This document shows, piece by piece, positions 8,955 through 18,053 of a DNA stretch of 64,000 nucleotides. Position numbers and translations under genes: made by a program. The stretch's first letter is position 1, and every line of letters starts with the position of its first letter. The notes beneath the pieces were generated by a model that was not told the DNA's origin, ran no database searches, and was given only the letters and a program-made list of their open reading frames with translations. Source of the stretch: Pseudonocardia sp. T1-2H (GTDB lineage: Bacteria; Actinomycetota; Actinomycetes; Mycobacteriales; Pseudonocardiaceae); the NCBI RefSeq assembly GCF_038039215.1, contig NZ_JBBPCL010000001.1, forward strand, positions 1,240,001-1,304,000, read 5' to 3'.

Positions 8955-9893
8955 ATGTCCGTGGTCGTGGTGGGAGCCGGACTGGCCGGCGTCGCGTGTG
9001 CGCGGGAGGTCGCCGACGCCGGGATCCCCGTGCGCGTCCTGGACCGCGGCCGCGCCCCCGGCGGCCGGATGGCGAGCCGCTGTCACGACGGTCGGCCGAT
9101 CGACACCGGTGCCGCCTACTTCACCGTGCGGGACCCCGGGTTCGCCGAGGTCGTGGCGACCTGGCGGACGGCCGGCCTGGCCCGGCCCTGGACCTCCGAG
9201 CTCGCGGTCCTCGACCACGGGGAGCGGCGCCGGGCGCCCGGGCCGATGCGCTGGGCCGCGCCGCGGGGCCTGTGCAGCCTGGTCGCCGCGCTCGCGGAGG
9301 GGCTCCCGCTGGAGCTGGAGCGTGAGGTGGAGCGGGTCACCGCGGGCCCGACGGTCGACGGGGAACCGGCCGACGTCGTGGTGCTCGCGATGCCGGACCC
9401 ACAGGCCCTGCGCGTCCTCGATCCCCGGCTCGACGCCGTCGCGCTCGCCTCGGGGCGGCCCTGGCGGCCCGTCCTGGCCGTCGCCGCCGAGTACGCCGAT
9501 CGCACCTGGGACGAGCTGCCCGCTGCGTTCGTCAACGACCACCCGGTGCTCTCCCTGATCGCGGACGACGGCGCGCGCCGCGGCGACGACGCCCCCGTGC
9601 TGGTGGCGCACACCGTCTCCGACGTCGCCCGGCGGTTCGACGAGCAGCCGGAGAAGGCGGTCCCGCTCGTCGTCGAGGCGGTGGGGGAGCTGCTCGGGAT
9701 CACCGCACGGCCGGTGTGGACGCACGCCCACCGCTGGCGCTTCGCGTCCCCCGAGCAGGACCGCGACGTGCCCTTCCACCTCGGCGCGGACGGCATCGGG
9801 CTGGCCGGGGACGGCTGGGGCAGCTCCCGGATCGAGACGGCCTGGCGCTCGGGCTCCCTGCTGGGGCGCGAGGTCGTCCGCCGGCTCGGATGA
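8955..9893 (+). CDS. Renalase-like NAD(P)/FAD-dependent oxidoreductase
   Basis: 312 residues. The N terminus MSVVVVGAGLAGVACAREV is a dinucleotide-binding loop, followed by the GG-doublet GRAPGGRMASR, as in flavin amine oxidases and renalase. The C terminus LAGDGWGSSRIETAWRSGS is the flavin-ring-binding end of that family. The protein is shorter than monoamine oxidases and matches the bacterial renalase-like group; its substrate is not known. It starts six bases after menC, and TACCCT overlaps the menC end nine bases before the ATG, so it may have its own leaderless start as well as read-through. Confidence 0.85.
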   Translation: MSVVVVGAGLAGVACAREVADAGIPVRVLDRGRAPGGRMASRCHDGRPIDTGAAYFTVRDPGFAEVVATWRTAGLARPWTSELAVLDHGERRRAPGPMRWAAPRGLCSLVAALAEGLPLELEREVERVTAGPTVDGEPADVVVLAMPDPQALRVLDPRLDAVALASGRPWRPVLAVAAEYADRTWDELPAAFVNDHPVLSLIADDGARRGDDAPVLVAHTVSDVARRFDEQPEKAVPLVVEAVGELLGITARPVWTHAHRWRFASPEQDRDVPFHLGADGIGLAGDGWGSSRIETAWRSGSLLGREVVRRLG

Positions 9894-9926
9894 CCGGAAC
9901 CGGTCCAGCGGGTTAACGTCACCGTC

Positions 9927-11432
9927 ATGGTGGAGCCCGCAACCGTCGGAGGCCTCTCCGACGCCCTCACGCCGGCCGACGCCGACGACCGGCCCTTCGG
10001 TGTCGCGGACTCCGGCGACGCTTTCGCGATGGCGGTCCTCGACGACGCCGGCCGTGCGGTCCTCGCCGAGCTGGCCACCGCGCTGCCCGCGGATCGCGTG
10101 CTCACGGACCCGGACACCGTCCGCCCCTACGTGCACGACGAGGCGGAGTGGGCCGAGCACGGCGCGCCGATCGCCGTCGTCCGGCCGCGCAGCACCGCCG
10201 AGGTCGCGGCCGTCGTGAAAGCCTGCGCGCGGCACCGGGTGGCCGTCGTGCCGCGGGGCGCGGGTACCGGGCTGTCCGGGGGCGCCAACGCCGTCGACGG
10301 CTGTGTGGTCCTGTCCCTGGAACGGATGCGGGACATCGTGGAGATCGATCCGGGCGAGCGGCTCGCCGTCGTCCAGCCCGGGGTCGTGAACGACGACCTG
10401 CGCGCCGCCTGTGCCGAGCAGGGCCTCTGGTACCCGCCGGACCCGGCGAGCGCCCCCTGGTCGACGATCGGCGGCAACGTCGCGACGAACGCCGGCGGCC
10501 TGTGCTGCGTGAAGTACGGCGTGACGGGGGACTACGTACTCGCGCTCGAGGTCGTCACAGCGGCGGGGGAGGTCGTCCGGGTCGGGCGGCGGACCGCGAA
10601 GGGCGTCGCCGGCTACGACCTCGCCGGGCTGTTGGTCGGGTCCGAGGGCACGCTCGCCGTGATCACCGAGATCACCGTGAAGCTGCGGCCGTCGCGCACG
10701 GCGCCGCCGCGTACCGTCGTCGGGTTCTTCGACACCCTCGCCGACTGCGGGGCCGCGGTCGCCGCCGTGACCGCGGCGGGCCTGCAGCCGGCGGCGTTGG
10801 AGCTGATCGACCGGCACTGCCTGCACGCCGTCAACGAGTGGCGCCACGCAGGGCTGCCCGAGGACGCCGCCGCACTGCTCCTCGCGCAGACGGACCTGGC
10901 CGAGCCCGCGGCGGGCGCCGAGGCCGAGGCGATCGCGTCCGCGTTCGAGGCGAACGGCGCCCGGGACGTGATGGTCTCGACGGACCCGGTGGAGGCCGAG
11001 GCCCTGTTCGACGCCCGCCGCCTCGCCTACCCGGCGCTGGAGCAGCGTGGGGACGCGGTGCTCACCGAGGACGTCTGCCTGCCGCGCGGCAGGCTCGCCG
11101 AGATGCTCGCCCGGATCGACGTCATCGCGGACCGGCACGGCACGTTCGTCGCCACCATCGCGCACGCGGGCGATGGCAACCTGCACCCGTTGATCATCGT
11201 CCCGCACGGCGACGCCGAGGCGCGGACCCGCGCGCAGGCCGCGTTCGACGACATCGTCTCGGCGGCGATCGAGCTGGGTGGCACGGTCACCGGCGAGCAC
11301 GGCGTCGGCCTGCTGAAACGCGACGGCATGCGCCGCGAGCTGGACCCGGGCTCGCTGGCGATGCAGCGGGCGATCAAGGCGGCCCTCGACCCCGACGACA
11401 TCCTCAACCCCGGCAAGGTGATCGGCCAGTGA
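9927..11432 (+). CDS. FAD-linked oxidase, GlcD / D-2-hydroxyacid dehydrogenase family
   Basis: 501 residues. The PCMH FAD-binding domain contains PRGAGTGLSGGANAV and GNVATNAGGLCCVKYGVTGD; the C-terminal domain has HAGDGNLHPLI and GEHGVGLLK, the flavin-facing motifs of GlcD and bacterial D-lactate dehydrogenases. It should oxidise a D-2-hydroxyacid (glycolate, lactate or similar) at FAD. TAACGT (9914-9919) lies exactly seven bases before the ATG at 9927, supporting a leaderless start there; the family body begins near an in-frame ATG at 10029, so the first 34 residues are an extension. Its stop overlaps the malonyl-CoA synthetase start by four bases. Confidence 0.87.
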   Translation: MVEPATVGGLSDALTPADADDRPFGVADSGDAFAMAVLDDAGRAVLAELATALPADRVLTDPDTVRPYVHDEAEWAEHGAPIAVVRPRSTAEVAAVVKACARHRVAVVPRGAGTGLSGGANAVDGCVVLSLERMRDIVEIDPGERLAVVQPGVVNDDLRAACAEQGLWYPPDPASAPWSTIGGNVATNAGGLCCVKYGVTGDYVLALEVVTAAGEVVRVGRRTAKGVAGYDLAGLLVGSEGTLAVITEITVKLRPSRTAPPRTVVGFFDTLADCGAAVAAVTAAGLQPAALELIDRHCLHAVNEWRHAGLPEDAAALLLAQTDLAEPAAGAEAEAIASAFEANGARDVMVSTDPVEAEALFDARRLAYPALEQRGDAVLTEDVCLPRGRLAEMLARIDVIADRHGTFVATIAHAGDGNLHPLIIVPHGDAEARTRAQAAFDDIVSAAIELGGTVTGEHGVGLLKRDGMRRELDPGSLAMQRAIKAALDPDDILNPGKVIGQ

Positions 11433-12859
11433 ACACGCTCCTCCCCGCATTCGACGACCCGACCGACAAGCTCGCGCTCCGGTTCCCGGACGGCGAGCTG
11501 ACCTACGCCGAGCTGGCCGGCGTCGCCTCGGACCTCGCCACCCGGCTCGCGGGACACGGGCGCGTCGCGGTGTGGGCGACGTCCACCCTCGGCGCCGCGG
11601 TCGGCATCACCGCCGGGCTGCTCGCCGGGGTGCCGGTCGTGCCGGTGAACCCGAAGGTGGGGGAGCGGGAGCTGGCGCACGTCGTGTCGGACTCGGCGCC
11701 CGAGCTGATCATGGCGGTCCCCGACGTCACGCTCCCGGAGGCGCTGGCCGGGCTGCCGCGCGTCGACGTCGTCACCGACCCGGCCGGGGTGACGCCCGCC
11801 GAGCTGCCGGCCGAGCCCGGGCCCGAGGCGCCCGCACTCGTCGTCTACACGTCGGGGACCACGGGGCCGCCGAAGGGCGCCGTGCTCTCCCGGGGCGCGA
11901 TCGCCGCCAACCTCGACGGGCTCGCCGAGGCCTGGGCCTGGACCGGCGACGACGTCCTCACCCACGCCTTGCCGATCTTCCACGTGCACGGGCTGGTGCT
12001 CGGCACCGTCGGCCCGCTGCGCCGCGGCGGCAGCCTGCACCATCTCGGCGCGATCGACGGCCAGGTCCTCGCGGCGGCGGTCGACGGCGGCGCGACGCTC
12101 GTCTTCGGCGTCCCCACGCACTACCACCGGCTCGCCGCGGACCTCGAGGCCGACGCCGCGCTGGCCGCGTCCGTGGGCCGCGCCCGGCTGCTGGTCTCCG
12201 GGTCGGCTGCGCTCACCGCCGTCGACCACTCGCGGATCGAGAAGGCGACCGGGCTGGGGGTCCGGGAGCGCTACGGGCTCACCGAGACGCTGATCGTCAC
12301 CGCCGCGCGGGCGGACGAGCCCGCGGAGGTGGGGGCGGTCGGGCGTCCGGTGCCCGGGACCGAGGTGCGGCTCGCGCCCCTGCCCGAGGCCGAGGGCGAC
12401 GACGAGGGACTCGGCTCCGTGGAGGTCCGTGGCCCGAGCCTGTTCTCCGGCTACCTCAATCTGCCCGAGGCCAGCGTGGCCTCGCAGACCGCCGACGGCT
12501 GGTTCGCCACCGGGGACATCGCCCGCTGGACGCCGTCCGGCGCGCTCGCGATCGTCGGCCGCAAGGCCACGGACCTGATCAAGTCCGGCGGGTACAAGAT
12601 CGGCGCGGGCGAGATCGAGAACGCGTTGCTGGAGCACCCGGACGTCGCGGAGACCGCGGTCATCGGCGTCCCGGACGACGACCTGGGCCAGCGGATCGTC
12701 GCGTTCGTGGTGCCCGTGGGCGACGCCCCGGAGCCCAAGGTGCTCATCGACCACGTCGCGAGCCTGATCGCCCCGCACAAGCGGCCGCGCGAGATCCGGT
12801 ACGTGGAGTCGCTGCCGCGCAACGCGATGGGCAAGGTGCAGAAGAAGCTACTCTCCTGA
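11429..12859 (+). CDS. matB: Malonyl-CoA synthetase (MatB-like acyl-CoA ligase)
   Basis: 476 residues from a GTG that overlaps the preceding TGA. ANL-family motifs are clear: YTSGTTGPPKGAVLSRGAIA (ATP grip), RYGLTETL, then TGDIARW, and GRKATDLIKSGGYKIGAGEI near the C terminus with the A10 lysine in LPRNAMGKVQKK. The protein follows Streptomyces MatB closely in layout (RVAVWATSTLGAAVGITAGL, PLFHVHGLVLGTVGPLRRGG-like segment), so malonate or methylmalonate plus CoA to the thioester is the likely reaction. No malonyl-CoA decarboxylase lies nearby; the partner is the upstream FAD oxidase, which is translationally coupled. A repeat array follows the stop directly. Confidence 0.85.
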   Translation: MNTLLPAFDDPTDKLALRFPDGELTYAELAGVASDLATRLAGHGRVAVWATSTLGAAVGITAGLLAGVPVVPVNPKVGERELAHVVSDSAPELIMAVPDVTLPEALAGLPRVDVVTDPAGVTPAELPAEPGPEAPALVVYTSGTTGPPKGAVLSRGAIAANLDGLAEAWAWTGDDVLTHALPIFHVHGLVLGTVGPLRRGGSLHHLGAIDGQVLAAAVDGGATLVFGVPTHYHRLAADLEADAALAASVGRARLLVSGSAALTAVDHSRIEKATGLGVRERYGLTETLIVTAARADEPAEVGAVGRPVPGTEVRLAPLPEAEGDDEGLGSVEVRGPSLFSGYLNLPEASVASQTADGWFATGDIARWTPSGALAIVGRKATDLIKSGGYKIGAGEIENALLEHPDVAETAVIGVPDDDLGQRIVAFVVPVGDAPEPKVLIDHVASLIAPHKRPREIRYVESLPRNAMGKVQKKLLS

Positions 12860-12865
12860 ACCCCG

Positions 12866-12964
12866 CGCGAGTCGCGCTCCAGAACCCCGCGAGTCGCGCT
12901 CTCGAACCCCGCGAGTCGGGGTGTGAGACCGCGCGAGTCGCGCTCCGGGATCGCGCGAGTCGCG
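12866..12964. repeat. 22-base-period array of CGCGAGTCGCG, copy set B (4 exact + 1 near-exact)
   Basis: CGCGAGTCGCG starts at 12866, 12888, 12932 and 12954, with a one-mismatch copy (CGCGAGTCGGG) at 12910, so all five are exactly 22 bases apart. The 11-base spacers share a GAACCC/GAGACCG-like end. The array begins seven bases after the malonyl-CoA synthetase stop and ends about 70 bases before the CYTH/CHAD gene. It uses the same unit and period as the array at 4922-4976. Confidence 0.9.
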
Positions 12965-13032
12965 CTGGTCCGGGCGTGTGACCGCCTCCGTCCGGACGTT
13001 TCGCGGACCCGGCGACTCGGGCACTCAGCTCC

Positions 13033-14596
13033 ATGAGCCGCCGCGACCCCACGACCCGGACCACCACCGACCCGGCCGAGACCCACGTCGGCACCACCTA
13101 CCGCGGTCCCGCCGCCGCCGGTGCACCCCGTCTCGCCGATCTCGAAGGGGTGCGTCCGGGCCGGGCGTCCGCGGGCGAGGTGCGCGAGACCGAGCGCTAC
13201 GACACGGCCGACCTCCGGCTGGCGACACAGGGCATCGTGCTCGCCGTGTACCGCGAGAACGACGCCGAGTACTGGCGTCTCGACCTCCCGGACGCGGGCG
13301 AGGGCGAGCGGCTGCAGGTACCCGTCACGCCGTCGGAGGTGGAGGGCGTCGACCCGGAGCTCCCCGCCGAGCTCGACGAGCTGGTGCGCGGCGCCCGCCG
13401 CGGTGCGGAGGTGCGGCCCGTCGGCCGCATCCGGCGCGTGCGGACGCGTACCCCCCTGCGCGCCGCCCGCCGCCCGGTCGGTGAGCTGATCCGCGACGAG
13501 GTGCAGGTGGCGACCCTCGGCTCCTCGACGACCGTGGAGAACTGGTCCGAGACGGAGGTCAGGCTGACCCTCTCCGCGCCCGCCGGCCTCGCCGAGAAGC
13601 TCACCGCCCGCCTCGCCGAGACCGGGATGGAGCCGGCACCCTCCGGCGCCGACGCCGAGCTCGACCGGCTGCTCCGCGTCGGGGCTCCGGCCGCTCCCCG
13701 TCGCCGTCTCGACAAGAAGGGCTCCGCCGGAGCCGTCGTCCTCGGCTACGTCGCCGAGCACGTCGACGCGCTGGCCGACGCCGACCTCCTCGCCCGCCGC
13801 GGCGACGACGAGGGCGTGCACCAGATGCGCGTGGCCGCCCGCCGCCTGCGCAGCGCCCTGCAGAACTTCCCGACGGTGCTGGACCGGGAGCGCACCCGCC
13901 CGCTCGTCGACGAGCTGCGCCACCTCGGTCAGCAGCTCGCCCCGGCGCGGGACCTGAAGGTCGTCGAGGAGCGGATCACCGCCGCCGTCGCGGAGACCGA
14001 CGACGCGCTCGTGCTGGGGCCGGTGCGGGCCCGCGTCACCAAGCACTTCGCCCGGCCCCGGGAGGAGGCGCGCGCCGCCGTCCTCACCGAGCTCGACGGC
14101 GAGCGCTACGCCGCGTTGCGGAGCGCGCTCGAGCGGTTGTTGCAGGACCCGCCGCTGACCGGGGCCGCCGCACGTCCGGCGCGCAAGGAACTGCCGGTCC
14201 TGGAGAAGAAGGCGCAGCGGCGCTTCGACAAGCGGCTCGACGCCGCGCTCGACACACTCACGACCGGGGACGCCGAAGCCGGCGACACCGCCGTCCACGA
14301 GGCCCGCAAGGCCGGCAAGCGGCTGCGCTACGCCGCCGAGGTCACCCGGGCGCCCGGCATGAAGCTCGGCAGGAAGGACCGGAAGAAGGCGAAGGCCCAC
14401 GCGAAGCAGCTGAAGTCCGTCCACCAGGCGCTCGGTGAGCACCAGGACACGGTGGTCTCCCGCCGCACGCTCCGGGAAGCTCGGCGCGGCCGCGCACGCC
14501 GCGGGGGAGAACGGCTTCACCTTCGGCCTCCTGCACGGCCGGGACCAGGCCATCGCGGAGCGTATCGAGGAGACCCTGCCGCAGATGCGCTCCTGA
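13033..14596 (+). CDS. CYTH-CHAD domain protein (apparent frameshift near the 3' end)
   Basis: The N-terminal half is a CYTH-like triphosphate tunnel domain (ERYDTADLRLATQGIVLAVY, a strand pattern rich in E and R). The C-terminal half is a CHAD domain with conserved histidines (DDEGVHQMRVAARRLRSAL and DTAVHEARKAGKRLRYAAEV), linked to polyphosphate binding. Read as given, the frame runs to 14670 with a nonsense tail. Removing one A at 14477-14478 restores the CHAD ending, ELGAAAHAAGENGFTFGLLH and so on, stopping at TGA 14594-14596, before the next gene. I therefore place the end at 14596 and regard the indel as a probable sequence error. Confidence 0.8.
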
Positions 14597-14653
14597 TGCG
14601 TCCCGCCACTCGAGCAGCGGCGGAGATCGCCCGCCGATGGCACGATCACACCC

Positions 14654-15667
14654 GTGAGCGATCCCCGTGACCCGGTGGCCGACCTCCGCCGCATCGCGTT
14701 CCTGCTCGAACGCGCGCACGAGTCGACCTACCGGGTCCGCGCCTTCCGCACCGCCGCCGCGGCCCTGCGCGGCAAGGACCCGGACGAGCTCGCGGCGCTG
14801 GCCCGGTCCGGGGAGCTGGTCAAGCTCAAGGGCGTCGGCGAGGTGACGGCCCGGTGTGTGGCCGAGTCCCTGACCGGCGAGGAGCCGGTGTACCTGCGCC
14901 GGTTGGAGGCCACCGACGGCGTCGAGCGCGTCCAGGCCGCGATCGACCTCCGGGACACGATCAAGGGCGACTGTCACAGCCACACCGACGCGTCCGACGG
15001 CGGGTCGCCGCTGTGGGAGATGGTCGAGACGGCGATCGGCCTGGGGCACGACTACCTCGTGATCACCGACCATTCGCCGCGGCTCACGGTCGCGAACGGC
15101 CTCTCCGCCGAGCGCCTGAGGAAGCAGATCGAGCAGATCGCCGAGATCAACGCGGGGCTGCGCGGCTTCCGGATCCTCACCGGCATCGAGGTCGACATCC
15201 TCGACGACGGCGCCCTCGACCAGCAGGAGGACCTGCTCGCCGAGCTCGACGTCGTGGTCGCCAGCGTGCACTCCAAGCTCCGCATGCCCCGCGCGGAGAT
15301 GACCGAACGGATGCTCACCGCCGTCGCGAACCCGCATGTCGACGTCCTGGGGCACTGCACCGGGCGGATGGTCACCGGCAACCGCAAGCGCCCGGAGTCG
15401 GACTTCGACGCGGAGGCCGTGTTCGCCGCCTGCGCGGAGTACGGCACGGCGGTGGAGATCAACTCGCGGCCGGAGCGGCTGGACCCGCCGAAGCGCCTGC
15501 TCCGCCTGGCCGTCGAGGCGGGCTGCGAGTTCACGATCGACACGGACGCCCACGCGCCCGGTCAGCTCGACTGGCTGGACAACGGCTGCTCCCGCGCGGT
15601 CCTCTGCGGCGTCCCGACCGAGCGGGTCCGCAACACCCGGGACGCCGAGGCCCTCCTCGCCCGATGA
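14654..15667 (+). CDS. PHP-domain metal-dependent phosphoesterase (PolX-like, with helix-hairpin-helix)
   Basis: 337 residues. The N-terminal 90 or so residues resemble the helical and HhH part of DNA polymerase X (YRVRAFRTAAAAL, then LKGVGEVTARCVAESL). The rest is a PHP domain with metal-binding histidines in GDCHSHTDASDGG, VITDHSPR, ASVHSKLR, DVLGHCTGR and the final DTDAHAP. There is no nucleotidyl-transferase palm, so it is not a complete PolX; a DNA- or nucleotide-directed phosphatase is the usual reading. The GTG at 14654 begins the conserved part, and CACGAT ends seven bases upstream. Confidence 0.85.
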   Translation: MSDPRDPVADLRRIAFLLERAHESTYRVRAFRTAAAALRGKDPDELAALARSGELVKLKGVGEVTARCVAESLTGEEPVYLRRLEATDGVERVQAAIDLRDTIKGDCHSHTDASDGGSPLWEMVETAIGLGHDYLVITDHSPRLTVANGLSAERLRKQIEQIAEINAGLRGFRILTGIEVDILDDGALDQQEDLLAELDVVVASVHSKLRMPRAEMTERMLTAVANPHVDVLGHCTGRMVTGNRKRPESDFDAEAVFAACAEYGTAVEINSRPERLDPPKRLLRLAVEAGCEFTIDTDAHAPGQLDWLDNGCSRAVLCGVPTERVRNTRDAEALLAR

Positions 15668-15695
15668 CCTCCTTCCCCCGGTGACCAGGCCGGAA

Positions 15696-15712
15696 CCCCT
15701 CGGCTCGAGGGG
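15696..15712. terminator. Hairpin between convergent PHP and ECF sigma genes
   Basis: CCCCTCG and CGAGGGG pair around GCT (7-base stem, 3-base loop) in the 47-base gap between two convergent stop codons. There is no T tail, as is common for actinobacterial terminators. Confidence 0.5.
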
Positions 15713-15714
15713 CC

Positions 15715-16971
15715 TCACGTCCGGCGGAGGGAGTCCAGGCGGGCGGTGAGGAAGCGGCGTTCGGGATCGTTGCCGACGAGCTCCAGGGCTCGCCGGTAGG
15801 CCTGCGCGGCCTCGCTGGTGCGGCCGAGGCGGAGGAGGAGATCCGCGCGGGCGGCGGGGTAGAGGTGGTGGGTGCGCAGGCGGGGCTCGTCGGCGAGCGC
15901 GTCGAGCAGGACCAGCCCGGCGGCGGGGCCGTCGCGCATCGCCACCGCGACCGCCCGGTTCAGCGCGACCAGCGGCGAGGGCGCGATCCGGGCCAGCACG
16001 TCGTAGAGCGCGACGATCTGCGGCCAGTCCGTCGTCGCGACGTCCACGGCCTCGTCGTGCAGCGCGGCGATGGCTGCCTGCACCGCGTACGGGCCGACCG
16101 GCCCTCCGGTCAGGGCCCGCACCACCAGCTCGCGGCCCTCCTCGATCAGCGTGCGGTCCCACCGGCCGCGGTCCTGGTCGTCGAGCAGGATCAGGTCGCC
16201 GTCCGGACCGGTGCGGGCGTCGCGCCGGGCGTGCACCAGCAGCATCAGCGCGAGCAGCCCGGTGACCTCCTGCTCGCGCGGCAGCAGCCGGTGCAGGATC
16301 CGGGCGAGCCGGATCGCCTCGAGCGCGAGGTCGACGCGCAGCAGCTCCGGCCCCTCGCTCGCCGCGTAGCCCTCGGTGAAGACCAGGTAGACGACGCGGA
16401 GCACGCCTGGCAACCGGTCCGGCAGCTCGTCGGCCCCGGGGACGCGGAACGGGATGCGGGCGTCGCGGATCTTGCGCTTCGCCCGGACGATCCGCTGCGC
16501 CATCGTCGCCGGTTCGACCAGGAACGCACGGGCGACCTCCGGCGTGGTCAGCCCGGCGAGGCACCGCAGGGTCAGCGCGACCTGCGACTCCCCGGGCAGC
16601 GCGGGGTGGCAGCAGGTGAAGAACAGCCGGAGGCGTTCGTCGGGAATCCCGTCGTCCGGCTCGTCGGGGGCGCCGGGGTCGGTGCGGTCGGCCTCGGCCT
16701 GCAGGATCGCGACCCGCTCTGCGTAGGCGCGGTCCCGGCGGAGCCGGTCCACCGCGCGTCGACGGGCGGTGGTCAGCAGCCAGGCCCCCGGCTTGTCGGG
16801 CACCCCGTCGGCCGGCCAGTGCACCAGCGCCGCCTCGATCGCGTCGGAGGCGACCTCCTCGGCCAGGTCGAGGTCGCCGAAGCGGCGCACCAGGGAGGCG
16901 AGCAGCCGGCCCCGTTCCTCCCGGAACACGGCCTCCACCGAGGTCCCGGCGCCGGCTGCTCCCTCGGACAC
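15715..16971 (-). CDS. ECF RNA polymerase sigma factor with C-terminal helical extension (ECF42-like)
   Basis: 418 residues. Region 2 includes RRFGDLDLAEEVASDAIEAA and PGAWLLTTARRRAVDRLRRD; region 4 includes LTLRCLAGLTTPEVARAFLV and MAQRIVRAKRKIRDA. A long C-terminal helical, TPR-like part (LYDVLARIAPSPLVALNRAV) makes it about twice the size of an ordinary ECF factor and is typical of the group paired with YCII/DGPF proteins. No anti-sigma gene is present. The YCII gene lies directly upstream on the same strand, 11 bases away, so the two form an operon. The signal sensed is not known; the extension probably controls activity. Confidence 0.9.
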   Translation of the reverse strand: MSEGAAGAGTSVEAVFREERGRLLASLVRRFGDLDLAEEVASDAIEAALVHWPADGVPDKPGAWLLTTARRRAVDRLRRDRAYAERVAILQAEADRTDPGAPDEPDDGIPDERLRLFFTCCHPALPGESQVALTLRCLAGLTTPEVARAFLVEPATMAQRIVRAKRKIRDARIPFRVPGADELPDRLPGVLRVVYLVFTEGYAASEGPELLRVDLALEAIRLARILHRLLPREQEVTGLLALMLLVHARRDARTGPDGDLILLDDQDRGRWDRTLIEEGRELVVRALTGGPVGPYAVQAAIAALHDEAVDVATTDWPQIVALYDVLARIAPSPLVALNRAVAVAMRDGPAAGLVLLDALADEPRLRTHHLYPAARADLLLRLGRTSEAAQAYRRALELVGNDPERRFLTARLDSLRRT

Positions 16972-16982
16972 GGACGGACCCG

Positions 16983-17336
16983 TCAGCGGAACTCGACGAC
17001 CGGACGCACCTCGACGGCCCCACCCGCGGCCGTCGCCGGGCAGCGGCCCGCCCAGCCGAGCGCGGAGTCGAGGTCCGGGAGGTCGAGGACGTAGTAGCCG
17101 CCCAGGACCTCGCGGGTCTCGGCGAACGGGCCGTCGGTCGTCTCGGGTGACCCGTTCCCGGCGCCGCGCACCGTCGTCGCGCTCGCGGGGCCGTGCAGCG
17201 CGTCACCGGCGACGCGGATCCCGGCGTCGGCGACGGCCTTGTCGTAGGAGACCCAGGCCTCGTTCATGTCCCGGGGCTCGGTGCCGGCGGGGGGCTCGGG
17301 GGCCTCCGGAACGTAGATCAGCAGCATGTACTTCAC
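16983..17336 (-). CDS. YCII-related (DGPF-domain) protein, partner of the ECF sigma factor
   Basis: 117 residues from GTG at 17336 (MKYMLLIYV start). The signature TTDGPFAETREVLGGYYVLD is the DGPF motif of YCII-like ferredoxin-fold proteins. Genes of this family very often precede ECF42-type sigma genes, as here with an 11-base gap. It may be a small enzyme or a regulator of the sigma factor; its biochemical role is unsettled. Confidence 0.88.
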   Translation of the reverse strand: MKYMLLIYVPEAPEPPAGTEPRDMNEAWVSYDKAVADAGIRVAGDALHGPASATTVRGAGNGSPETTDGPFAETREVLGGYYVLDLPDLDSALGWAGRCPATAAGGAVEVRPVVEFR

Positions 17337-17431
17337 GGCTCGACTCCTGTCGCTCGTCGTGCACGGCGGGGTGCCGCACAGCATGACGACGAACGCGCCG
17401 TCCCGGAATCGACAGCGGCCCGGAACCTTCC

Positions 17432-17854
17432 TCAGGCGAGCTCGAAGTCCGCGAAGTCGAAGCCCGGCGAGACCACACAGGTGACGAGCGCCGGCTCGCT
17501 GCCGAGTCGCCGCGCGGACTGCCAGTGCCCGCCCGGGACCTCGTGCTGCGGGCGGGCCCCGGCGGACGGGGGACCGAGGGTGAGGGGCCGGCCGGGGTGC
17601 GGCGCCTCGCCGTCCCCGCCCGGGACGAGCGCCACGATCGAGCCGGAGTGCCAGCACCACAGCTCGGCCGAGCGCACCCGGTGCCACCGTGACTCCCCGT
17701 CGAGCAGGTAGAGGATCGCGGTGGCGCTCGGTCGCGGGCCGTGGTCGGTCTCGAGAGTCACCGGCGAGGTCCAGGTGCGCCGGAAGTACCCGCCCTCGGG
17801 ATGGGGTTCCAGGTCGAGGGCGAGGGCGAGCGCCGGGACGGAGGTTCCTGCCAT
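17432..17854 (-). CDS. Cupin_5 / DUF985 family protein
   Basis: 140 residues from ATG at 17854. LDLEPHPEGGYFRRTWTSPV at the N terminus is the family hallmark, followed by ATAILYLLDGESRWHRVRSA and ELWCWHSG, strands of a single cupin barrel with candidate metal- or ligand-binding His/Glu residues, and a C terminus of VVSPGFDFADFELA. The family's substrate is not established. It is divergent from the GH16 gene and 95 bases upstream of the YCII gene on the same strand. Confidence 0.85.
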   Translation of the reverse strand: MAGTSVPALALALDLEPHPEGGYFRRTWTSPVTLETDHGPRPSATAILYLLDGESRWHRVRSAELWCWHSGSIVALVPGGDGEAPHPGRPLTLGPPSAGARPQHEVPGGHWQSARRLGSEPALVTCVVSPGFDFADFELA

Positions 17855-18053
17855 GGCGCGCAGTCTCGCCTCCCCGCGCGCCGTTGTCGCGCTCTGTGAC
17901 GAAAATTGTGTTACCCAGAGTAGTTGAACGATGCCGCACGATCTGTCACCCCTCGATCGTGCGCCACTCGACCAGGTGGCAGAACTGGCGTCGCTCACGA
18001 TCTGCGGTGAAATGGGCACAGTCCTGAGACGCGAGAGACGGGAGGTGCCCACG

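Noticed and set aside
12866..12964. CRISPR array
   Set aside because: Unit 11 bases and spacers 11 bases, with similar spacers and no cas genes nearby.
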